Assembly (NCBI GenBank): GCA_964573565.1
Contig: CAZNJV010000002.1
Span: 1 to 25,451, forward strand
Direction: 5' to 3'
DNA from: UBA12078 sp964573565
GTDB taxonomy: Bacteria; Patescibacteriota; Dojkabacteria; SC72
DNA length: 25,451 bases
Positions within the stretch are counted from its first letter, which is position 1. Every line of letters starts with the position of its first letter. The notes below the pieces were generated by a model. The model did not search any database, was not told the origin of the DNA, and saw nothing but the letters and a program-made list of their open reading frames with translations. The translations under genes and the position numbers were made by a program. Of this stretch, positions 7,367-13,803 are shown piece after piece.

Positions 7367-8146
7367 ATGTTTACTACTATGGAAGCTACACATTTTGAAC
7401 AAGAAGCTTCTGCCCCACTGATTTTGAAGATAATAGAAGAGAATAATATAGAATCTCTTGCCTTAGATTTGGATAATACATTCTTAATGACGAATGAATA
7501 TTATTGGTTCTGGCAGGATAGTTGTAGTGCGTTCTTAGCAGATAGCTTTAAAATAGGAGTCGAAAAGGAAGTTTTTGTTGAAAGAATGGCATATAATTTA
7601 AGGCTAGAGTATGACGAAAAAGCTCTCCTTCCGATAAGGCAAAAATATCTTAATGCCTTAGATAGGTATTTTGGAGAAAACCTGCCAGAAAACTACAAGG
7701 GTTACAAAAAGACAGCTCGAAAATTCCTTGAGGATTTCTATAAAGAATCACCAGATATGATAGAAGGAAGTGATTCTTTCCTACGATTGATATATAGAAT
7801 AGGTTTACCTTTTGTTTTTAATTCAAATGCTCAATATGATTGGACAAAAACAAAAATAGATGTGTTTGAAGAAGAAATTGGTGCAGAGATCCCATTCAAT
7901 GCTGTCGATATAAGCAAGAGGAAAGATGCACAAACATGGATAAGATCTGTTGATAAAATTGGTAAATCAATAGAAACTACATTAGTGATTGGAGATAGTC
8001 TCGTTGCAGATATTCTTCCTGCAATAGAAGCTGGTTGTAAAAACTTAGTTTGGATAAAGGGAGATTTAGAAAAGTTACCATTTGAAATAACAGATAACCC
8101 TGATATCCATATATGGTGTGTAGACAGTATAAAAGACCTTCTTTAA
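7367..8146 (+). CDS. HAD-superfamily hydrolase
   Basis: The 259-residue protein carries all four HAD signatures. Motif I is DLDNT at 34-38 (nucleophile D34, general acid D36). Motif II is S153 in FNSNAQYDW. Motif III lysines are in DISKRKD near 181-187. Motif IV is GDSLVADI at 209-216. A helical cap of about 100 residues lies between motifs I and II, so it is a C1-cap type, probably a small-molecule phosphatase of the phosphoglycolate or pyrimidine-nucleotidase sort. The substrate is unknown. Two in-frame ATGs (7367 and 7379) are close together, and a possible -10 box TATGAT at 7358-7363 would fit the second better. The next gene downstream has its own promoter. Confidence 0.85.
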   Translation: MFTTMEATHFEQEASAPLILKIIEENNIESLALDLDNTFLMTNEYYWFWQDSCSAFLADSFKIGVEKEVFVERMAYNLRLEYDEKALLPIRQKYLNALDRYFGENLPENYKGYKKTARKFLEDFYKESPDMIEGSDSFLRLIYRIGLPFVFNSNAQYDWTKTKIDVFEEEIGAEIPFNAVDISKRKDAQTWIRSVDKIGKSIETTLVIGDSLVADILPAIEAGCKNLVWIKGDLEKLPFEITDNPDIHIWCVDSIKDLL

Positions 8147-8173
8147 ATATGTGTATCAATTTTTTGTACTTTC

Positions 8174-8182
8174 TGATATAAT
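8174..8182 (+). promoter_or_regulatory. Extended -10 promoter of the DEAD-box helicase
   Basis: TGATATAAT repeats the TGn-extended -10 seen before the ABC-F gene. Transcription would start near 8189. Unlike most genes here, about 90-105 bases of leader then precede the start codon. Confidence 0.6.
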
Positions 8183-8237
8183 CAAACTCGTTTGATGTAG
8201 ATCGAAGCGAAACTAATAGACCCTATGAGGTTAACAA

Positions 8238-8280
8238 TATTTTATTTTCGGTTTGTCTATGTAAACTGAAAATTAAAATA
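8238..8280 (+). promoter_or_regulatory. Long hairpin in the 5' leader of the DEAD-box helicase mRNA
   Basis: Bases 8238-8254 pair with 8263-8280 to form a helix of about 17 bp. It has one bulged T (8273 or 8274), one G-T pair and the 8-base loop GTCTATGT. The inner part is TCGGTTT against AAACTGA, and the outer part is A/T only. The stem ends two bases before the first possible ATG (8282) and 17 before the second (8297). There is no T-run after it, so it is not a terminator. The position suggests control of ribosome access or mRNA stability, possibly by temperature, because long structured leaders are known for cold-shock helicase mRNAs. Confidence 0.6.
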
Positions 8281-8281
8281 A

Positions 8282-9490
8282 ATGTTAATTACTGTTATGG
8301 AAAACAGGTACAAATCATACGGGCATGGTCGATCTAATCGATTTTCCCAGAGAAGAAATTTTAGAGCAAATACTAGAAAAAGTTCTGGTATTAGCACTAA
8401 TCAATATATAGCGAAAGCTATACAAACAGAGACATCGAATATATATGTTACAGATGCTCTTTTTAACGACTTTAAATTAGATCCAATTCTTCAGAAGAAT
8501 ATCTTAGGAAAGAGATATACTATTCCTACTAAGATACAGAACGAAGCTATTCCAGCTATATTATCTGGAAAAGATATTCTTGGTATTGCAAGTACTGGTT
8601 CTGGTAAGACAGCAGCATTTTTGTTACCGATGATCAATAAATTCTTAAATGATGGTACACAAACGTGTTTAATAGTTGTTCCTACTAGAGAACTAGGTAT
8701 GCAGATACAAGATGAATTTAGAGAATTAACAAGGAATACAAATTTGAAATCAGTACTCATAATTGGTGGAAAGAGTATCAAGGATCAGATGTATATTCTT
8801 AGAAAAAGACCACATTTCATTATTGCTACACCGGGTAGATTGAAAGATATATATGAGAGAAAGGGTGTGAACTTAGCAGAGGTAAATAATGTAATCTTGG
8901 ATGAGGTGGATAGGATGCTGGATATGGGATTTATTAATGATATTCGATTCATTATCGACAAACTTGATACTAATAGACAATCCCTATTCTTCTCCGCAAC
9001 TATGTCGTTTAAGGCAGAAGCTATAGCAAATTCCTTGCTTAAGAATCCTGTGAAGATAGAGATTGAATCTCAATCTCCTCAACATAATGTGGACCAGGAT
9101 GTTGTCAAAATAGATGGCAGTAAAAGAAAGGAAGAGGTGCTTTTTGATTTGTTATTAAAGGAAGAGTTTAAGAAGGTTTTGATATTTACAAGAACCAAGA
9201 GGAATGCGGATAAGCTATCTAATTATCTTTATGATAATAAATTAGATGTGGATGCATTGCATGGAGATAAAAGACAATCTCAAAGAACCAGAATTATTGA
9301 TGGGTTCAAGAAGGGCAATTTCAATATATTGATTGCTACAGATGTCGCTTCTAGAGGCTTGGATGTTAACAATATTACTCATGTTATTAACTATGATGAG
9401 CCTGAGTGTTATGAAGATTATATTCATAGAATAGGTAGAACTGGCAGGGCGGGTAAAAAGGGATATGCACTTACATTCATTGATAGATAA
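8282..9490 (+). CDS. DEAD-box ATP-dependent RNA helicase, RhlE-like, minimal form
   Basis: The 402-residue protein has the complete core: Q motif IPTKIQ (81-86), motif I STGSGKT (104-110), Ia PTRELG (134-139), Ib TPGR (183-186), motif II as DEVD (207-210), III SAT (238-240), IV IFTRTK (301-306), V ATDVASRGLD (352-361) and VI HRIGRTGR (382-389). The first 55 residues are a basic, Arg/Ser/Asn-rich tail likely to bind RNA. The protein stops 13 residues after motif VI, so the C-terminal extension of CsdA/RhlE is absent. It probably unwinds structured RNA in ribosome assembly, mRNA decay or cold adaptation. The start may be the ATG at 8282 or the one at 8297 (MENRYKSYG); the latter is clear of the leader hairpin. 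Confidence 0.93.
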   Translation: MLITVMENRYKSYGHGRSNRFSQRRNFRANTRKSSGISTNQYIAKAIQTETSNIYVTDALFNDFKLDPILQKNILGKRYTIPTKIQNEAIPAILSGKDILGIASTGSGKTAAFLLPMINKFLNDGTQTCLIVVPTRELGMQIQDEFRELTRNTNLKSVLIIGGKSIKDQMYILRKRPHFIIATPGRLKDIYERKGVNLAEVNNVILDEVDRMLDMGFINDIRFIIDKLDTNRQSLFFSATMSFKAEAIANSLLKNPVKIEIESQSPQHNVDQDVVKIDGSKRKEEVLFDLLLKEEFKKVLIFTRTKRNADKLSNYLYDNKLDVDALHGDKRQSQRTRIIDGFKKGNFNILIATDVASRGLDVNNITHVINYDEPECYEDYIHRIGRTGRAGKKGYALTFIDR

Positions 9491-9505
9491 AAGGTTACTT
9501 TTATC
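9486..9505. repeat. Palindrome holding the stop codons of two convergent genes
   Basis: GATAAAAG (9486-9493) and CTTTTATC (9498-9505) are perfect arms around GTTA. The TAA of the helicase (9488-9490) and the TAA of the ATP-grasp gene (minus strand, 9501-9503) sit symmetrically in the arms. It could act as a weak two-way terminator or 3'-end hairpin, but the 8-bp stem is mostly A/T. Confidence 0.5.
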
Positions 9506-10376
9506 TTCCTACCAATCCTTTTATATACTTATATGCGGCTGATATCTCGGTGGACTTCTCTGTTAATCCAGGTCTTCTGTTCACCTCTAAGATATAGTTC
9601 TTGCCGGTATTTTTATCTGTAACAACATCTACTCCTGCCCATTTCAACTTCAAGGCACTTGCGGATTGTATCGCTATATCTATAACCTCTTTAGGCACAT
9701 CTTTTACTTTTATGAACTCTTCACAGGCTCCTAGCGCTACATTATTTCTAAATTTATCTGTTAATCTGGTTCTCTTGCATACTGATGTAGGTTTCCCATT
9801 GGCGATAACTACCCTGTAATCAAAATCATTAGGAATATACTGTTGAAATATGTATCTGTTGTATTTCCCATTGTCTTTAATCGTTTGTTTAATCTCTTCC
9901 TCTTTTTCAATTAAGAAGACGTTACTTCCTAGGGATCCAAGTGATGTCTTGTATATGCAAGGTAGATTGCATACCCCTATGATCTCCTCTGTGTTCTTTC
10001 TCCTGACCATTAAACCATTATGAAAGTAAGTATTTGGTACTAAGACATCTTTAGTGGCAAGTAGGAAGATATCAGATAGCTTTGTGTTGTGGGAGTTTGT
10101 CTTGTTGTGTGGAATATGTTGGGATTTAAGATACAGATGGAGAAGATAGGCCATATGTGTTGTATTCCAACCCGATTGTATCCATACGTAATCGAGTTGT
10201 TTGAGATCTTTTCCGTCGATATTCACTGCGATTTTACCATCTCGGATTTCAAAAACAATGTCCTTTATCGAAGCCGTATCTAAGGTGATATCTTTAAGTT
10301 TTAATTTTTTTTGTATTAGGGATTTTTCTTCCGCGGAAGTATTAATGCCAATAGCAAGCACCGAGCGATTATCCAT
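9501..10376 (-). CDS. ATP-grasp ligase, RimK-like
   Basis: The 291-residue protein has the ATP-grasp landmarks. A lysine and glycine-rich loop, YKTSLGSLGSNV, lies at 142-153. The adenine/second lysine region QQYIPNDFDYRVV is at 178-190, with DYRVV typical of RimK. AGVDVV is at 247-252, and the metal-binding ILEVNRRPG is at 262-270. Such enzymes join a carboxylate to an amine through an acyl phosphate. RimK relatives add glutamate to ribosomal protein S6 or make small peptides. The N-terminal third is less conserved and gives no substrate clue. A promoter overlaps the hemW stop codon just upstream, giving a leader of about 19 bases. AAGGG lies only two bases from the ATG, too close for a normal Shine-Dalgarno. 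Confidence 0.8.
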   Translation of the reverse strand: MDNRSVLAIGINTSAEEKSLIQKKLKLKDITLDTASIKDIVFEIRDGKIAVNIDGKDLKQLDYVWIQSGWNTTHMAYLLHLYLKSQHIPHNKTNSHNTKLSDIFLLATKDVLVPNTYFHNGLMVRRKNTEEIIGVCNLPCIYKTSLGSLGSNVFLIEKEEEIKQTIKDNGKYNRYIFQQYIPNDFDYRVVIANGKPTSVCKRTRLTDKFRNNVALGACEEFIKVKDVPKEVIDIAIQSASALKLKWAGVDVVTDKNTGKNYILEVNRRPGLTEKSTEISAAYKYIKGLVGR

Positions 10377-10401
10377 ACCCTTATTGTGAGATTATGGCCA
10401 C

Positions 10402-10410
10402 ATTATACCA
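10402..10410 (-). promoter_or_regulatory. Extended -10 promoter of the ATP-grasp gene, overlapping the hemW stop
   Basis: The minus strand reads TGGTATAAT, a full TGn-extended -10 box. The TAA inside it is the hemW stop codon (10403-10405). Twenty-five bases separate it from the ATG at 10376. Confidence 0.6.
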
Positions 10411-11485
10411 TTTCTTGCTTAAGAAGTCTTGCTATGACAAGGTTGTAGAAATCTTTCCCCTTCTTGTTGAGCACTAATCTCCCCTCGAGTGAGATATCCA
10501 TATATTCCTTGTAAAAAAATTTCTTGTGATATTCGATACCAGTATTTAATCTTAAACGAAGAATGGCCTTTTCCAAATCACTTGTCTTTGTTGTGATCTT
10601 TTCCTCCTCGATATTCCATTCGCCATTAATGTATCGTTTTATATCTTCTGGGTTGTGCGATTTAGTACCATCTATTCTTGAATATGCACCAGCACCAAGG
10701 CCAATGTAGTCTTGGTAGTTCCAAAAATTAAGATTGTGTTTGCATTCTAACTTGCTTTTTGACCAATTTGATATTTCATATTGATTGAATCCTTTTGTGG
10801 ACAAATATTTGGATGTGTAATGATACATTCTCCTATTCTCAATCTCTTCGGGTAAATTGAGATCACCTTGGTTGTAAAGCTTCCCATATGGTGTGTTCTC
10901 TTCAATCTCAAGACTGTAGCAGGAGATATGTTGAACGTCTAAATTTGATACGAGTTCTAGTGTTTTCTTCCAATTCTTAAATGTGTGATTTGGATATCCA
11001 AATATTAGATCTATTCCAATATTTTCAATATCGTTTTGCTTAAGGATATTGTATTTCTCTAAAAATTCTTCATACGTGTATCTCCTATTCAATGTCTCAA
11101 GATCATGATTATTGATTGTTTGAAGTCCGATACTCATTCTATTGATTCCGGCTTCTTTGTAGGCCGGGATATTCTCTTCTGTTATATATTGTGGATAGAG
11201 TTCGATGGAGATCTCTATGTTTGATGAAAGATTAAAATTCTTCTTAATGGTATCTATTACTTCTACAATGTAGTTGTGTGGTATGAGATTTGGAGTTCCA
11301 CCCCCTATGTATATTGTCTGTATTTCTCTATCCTTATACCTTTCTGATTTAGTAAGGATCTCTTCTTTCAAGACTTCAAAGTACTCTTCATAGGTATCTT
11401 CGCAGTTTATGCATGAGAAGAATCCACAATATGGGCATTTTGCAAAACAGAAAGGAATATGGACATATATATTTAATGGTTGCAT
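10403..11485 (-). CDS. hemW: HemW-like radical SAM protein (coproporphyrinogen oxidase family)
   Basis: The 360-residue protein opens YVHIPFCFAKCPYCGFFS. Cysteines 13, 17 and 20 form the CxxxCxxC site of the 4Fe-4S cluster that cleaves S-adenosylmethionine. The aromatic after the third Cys (CGF) fits HemW rather than true HemN, which has a further Cys there. GGGTPN, the IGLQT block, YSLEIEENTPYGKL, QYEISNW and GLGAGAYSRI follow in the family's usual order, and the length is normal. HemW binds heme and delivers it to respiratory enzymes. Two further cysteines (25 and 28) lie just after the cluster site. It follows the 221-residue orphan by 15 bases and has its own -10 box in that gap. No other heme gene is in view. 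Confidence 0.88.
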   Translation of the reverse strand: MQPLNIYVHIPFCFAKCPYCGFFSCINCEDTYEEYFEVLKEEILTKSERYKDREIQTIYIGGGTPNLIPHNYIVEVIDTIKKNFNLSSNIEISIELYPQYITEENIPAYKEAGINRMSIGLQTINNHDLETLNRRYTYEEFLEKYNILKQNDIENIGIDLIFGYPNHTFKNWKKTLELVSNLDVQHISCYSLEIEENTPYGKLYNQGDLNLPEEIENRRMYHYTSKYLSTKGFNQYEISNWSKSKLECKHNLNFWNYQDYIGLGAGAYSRIDGTKSHNPEDIKRYINGEWNIEEEKITTKTSDLEKAILRLRLNTGIEYHKKFFYKEYMDISLEGRLVLNKKGKDFYNLVIARLLKQEMV

Positions 11486-11490
11486 ACCTG

Positions 11491-11496
11491 ATTATA
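11491..11496 (-). promoter_or_regulatory. -10 box of hemW, leaderless geometry
   Basis: The minus strand reads TATAAT, then CAGGT, then the hemW ATG: a spacer of five bases. TG lies immediately before the box. The whole element fits within the 15-base gap after the upstream gene. Confidence 0.6.
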
Positions 11497-11500
11497 CAGA

Positions 11501-12166
11501 TTACAGCGAGGGAAAGAGAGTTGGTTGTAAACTCCTTTCACTTGAAAAGGTCTCTTCTCTTAGTGATTTCAAATGTATCTGGTGAAAGGTTCGACCTTTT
11601 GTGAATGTTAATGTTCTCTTCTGTTTCTCTTTGTTTTCATCTGTATACTCAAATTCTAATGCTTTTGCATTATTTCTAATCATTGTAACTAATATGGCAG
11701 TATTAATTTCATCTAAATCTACAGAAAAATGAAATTGATAACCAAGCATATTCTTCTTTCCAATTGCCGGTCCTTTAGCAATCTCGACTAACATGGTTTT
11801 AGTTTGGTAATATTGAGTTCCGACAGAGGATTTCCACCAATCAATACTTTTTCTTTGCATGGCTACTGCCAGCGGTTCGTATTGTGGCTCACTAGTCATA
11901 GCTGTTACATGGCTTAATTCTATCGCATCTTGGCGCTTTGGTAGCAGATCAAAGGGTCCTAATAGTGATTGTAATTCAATGGTAGCTTCCTTTCTTGCTA
12001 TTCCCGATGGGTAGTAATTCTTAGGTACATAAGGCTCAAGATTGGGTAATGCAGGAACAATCAGTGTTGCAAAATCTGAGCTAATAGGTTTAATAGAAAA
12101 AAACTCCAGATCTTGTGGTCTGGGTCGTATGGTCTGTATAGGTTGTGTATCTTCAAGTTCAAACAT
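11501..12166 (-). CDS. 221-aa hypothetical protein
   Basis: I do not recognise this protein. It is soluble, with no signal peptide or membrane segment. The N-terminal 60 residues are rich in proline (PIQTIRPRPQDLEF, VPALPNLEPYVP) and likely extended. The remainder looks like an alpha/beta domain: a block around RKSIDWWKSSVGTQYYQTK at about 105-123, then MLGYQFHFSVDLDE and a basic stretch KEKQKRTLTFTKGRTFHQIHLK near the C-terminus that could bind nucleic acid. A TATAAT box lies seven bases before the ATG, which supports both the start and expression. It heads a same-strand run with hemW and the ATP-grasp gene, but each of those has its own promoter, so a shared function is not implied. Confidence 0.75.
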   Translation of the reverse strand: MFELEDTQPIQTIRPRPQDLEFFSIKPISSDFATLIVPALPNLEPYVPKNYYPSGIARKEATIELQSLLGPFDLLPKRQDAIELSHVTAMTSEPQYEPLAVAMQRKSIDWWKSSVGTQYYQTKTMLVEIAKGPAIGKKNMLGYQFHFSVDLDEINTAILVTMIRNNAKALEFEYTDENKEKQKRTLTFTKGRTFHQIHLKSLREETFSSERSLQPTLFPSL

Positions 12167-12173
12167 AAGGGCT

Positions 12174-12179
12174 ATTATA
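12174..12179 (-). promoter_or_regulatory. -10 box of the 221-aa gene, leaderless geometry
   Basis: The minus strand reads TATAAT followed by AGCCCTT and the ATG at 12166, a spacer of seven bases. Confidence 0.6.
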
Positions 12180-12267
12180 CTATGGGACTGCGGTGGGACT
12201 CAACTGGTCTTTCTAAATATTTTTACAGGTGTTACCATGTACATATATAAATTTTTATGCAAAGACG

Positions 12268-12657
12268 ATGACAGGATATTCAAGTAACATAGAGGATGTG
12301 GTTGGTGAAAATATAAATTTCAGAAAAGTTTTGTACACAGGTTCGCATATGCAATTGGTCGCTATGTCTCTCAAACCTCTTGAGGATATCGGTATGGAGG
12401 TACATGATACTGTCGATCAATTTTTTAGATTTGAGGAAGGAGAGGGCAAGGTTATAATGAATGGAGAGGAAACATTGGTTGGTGAAGATATGGTTGTTAT
12501 TGTACCTGCTGGAACAGAGCATAACATTATCAATACCTCTGAGACAGAGAATCTTAAACTCTATACCATTTATGCACCAGCTAACCATCCTGATGGTACA
12601 GTACATGCTACTAAGGCAGATGCTATGGCTGCGGAAGGAGAAGAGCACGCTATTTAG
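12268..12657 (+). CDS. Cupin-domain protein
   Basis: From the ATG at 12268 the protein has 129 residues and starts MTGYSSNIEDVVGENINFRK. This matches the single-domain cupins common in small bacterial genomes, so I reject the TTG 13 codons upstream. Cupin motif 1 is GMEVHDTVDQFFRFEEGEG and motif 2 is VVIVPAGTEHNIIN. The histidines in EVHD and TEHN, plus nearby acidic residues, are candidate metal ligands. These proteins are small beta-barrels that bind a metal or a sugar or other small ligand. The role of this type is not established. The stop codon overlaps that of the convergent glycosidase gene. The A/T-rich stretch 12245-12251 may hold its -10 box. Confidence 0.85.
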   Translation: MTGYSSNIEDVVGENINFRKVLYTGSHMQLVAMSLKPLEDIGMEVHDTVDQFFRFEEGEGKVIMNGEETLVGEDMVVIVPAGTEHNIINTSETENLKLYTIYAPANHPDGTVHATKADAMAAEGEEHAI

Positions 12658-13778
12658 TCAAAGATTGGTGTATAGATTCCATATTGAATTTTTACACTCA
12701 GTATTTTTAGTACCTTTTGATCTATATTCATTCTTCCATCAACAACCTCTTGAAGGATGAAATCATAGACGTCTTGTTGTATAGATGTCTCGGTATCACT
12801 TGCAGTACTGTAGATTAGGATATCGTTTCCTGCTACAAGAGCCTGTTTGGCAAGATTGGTATATGTATCAAGATTTTTTAATGCCCCCATCTCCATATCA
12901 TCTGTTATGATTAATCCTTGATAATCAAGATATTGGATCAACTGAGTAGTGATTATCTCTTCAGAGATACTTGCGGGTACTGTGTCTATCTGTGGATATT
13001 GTATATGTCCAACCATTATTCCATCTACATTTGTTTGTTTAATGATTCCACTAAATGGGGATATATATTCATCCCATTGGTTTGGAGATATATTTACTAC
13101 CGGCAATGAGAAATGAGAGTCAGGGGAAGCGTTGCTATGGCCTGGGTAGTGCTTTAGAACAGCTATGATATTAGATTCGCGATATCCATTAATTGTTGAA
13201 ACTCCCTTTTGTATTACCTCTTCCTTTGTACCCCTAAATGCACGCAAATACATGAATGAATTGGGATCGGTAATATATTCTACTACCGGTGCTAGATTCA
13301 TATTGATACCCATCTTTCTTAACATCTCCCCTCTACTTTTAGCTATGGTATATGCTTCTTCAGGAGTATCCATCTCTGACTGCGCTATGATAAGAGTATT
13401 GTTCCATTTCAATCTGGACACGACTCCACCTTCTTGGTCTATTGAGATGTAGAGAGGTATCCTATTTGTTGTTTGAAGATCATTTGTTAATTGTGTTATC
13501 TGATCTTCTGATACTACATTTTTACCATAGAGGAGTACTCCTCCAATGTGATTCTTTGTTAAGAATTCTTCTGTTTGTGGTGTTAGAGTTGTTCCATTGA
13601 TTCCAAAGAGGAAGAGTTGTCCCACCTTCTCTTCTGGGGTCATGTATTTCAAGATTTTCTCTTCTACAGTTGGTGGTGCTTTGCTAATGGATGTCTCTAC
13701 GGATTCATTTTGTAAGAGATATGTTGGGAATATTACAGAAAAGATGATTGCAGTTATTATGGAGAGGATATATTTCAT
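12654..13778 (-). CDS. Glycoside hydrolase family 3, beta-N-acetylhexosaminidase (NagZ-like), membrane-anchored
   Basis: The 374-residue protein has an N-terminal hydrophobic segment (about 3-22) and then the single TIM-barrel domain typical of NagZ. SIDQEGGVVSRL is at 112-123. The His/Asp general acid-base dyad lies in KHYPGHSNASPDSH at 209-222. The nucleophile, D293, is in ITDDMEMGAL at 291-300. The family removes terminal N-acetylglucosamine from peptidoglycan fragments or other glycans. Cytoplasmic NagZ enzymes lack a leader, whereas this one is probably exported and tethered, so it would act on wall or environmental glycans. It lies downstream of the giant surface protein but has a TATAAT box of its own. 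Its TAA overlaps the cupin's TAG. Confidence 0.9.
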   Translation of the reverse strand: MKYILSIITAIIFSVIFPTYLLQNESVETSISKAPPTVEEKILKYMTPEEKVGQLFLFGINGTTLTPQTEEFLTKNHIGGVLLYGKNVVSEDQITQLTNDLQTTNRIPLYISIDQEGGVVSRLKWNNTLIIAQSEMDTPEEAYTIAKSRGEMLRKMGINMNLAPVVEYITDPNSFMYLRAFRGTKEEVIQKGVSTINGYRESNIIAVLKHYPGHSNASPDSHFSLPVVNISPNQWDEYISPFSGIIKQTNVDGIMVGHIQYPQIDTVPASISEEIITTQLIQYLDYQGLIITDDMEMGALKNLDTYTNLAKQALVAGNDILIYSTASDTETSIQQDVYDFILQEVVDGRMNIDQKVLKILSVKIQYGIYTPIFD

Positions 13779-13783
13779 ATCTG

Positions 13784-13789
13784 ATTATA
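13784..13789 (-). promoter_or_regulatory. -10 box of the GH3 gene, leaderless geometry
   Basis: The minus strand reads TATAAT, CAGAT, ATG: a five-base spacer almost identical to that of hemW. It sits in the 25-base gap behind the giant surface-protein gene. Confidence 0.6.
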
Positions 13790-13803
13790 TACCATGAATT
13801 TCT

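Noticed and set aside
12280..12648. Minus-strand open frame of 122 codons opposite the cupin gene
   Set aside because: The cupin on the plus strand has clear motifs. The opposite frame is cysteine- and leucine-rich nonsense.
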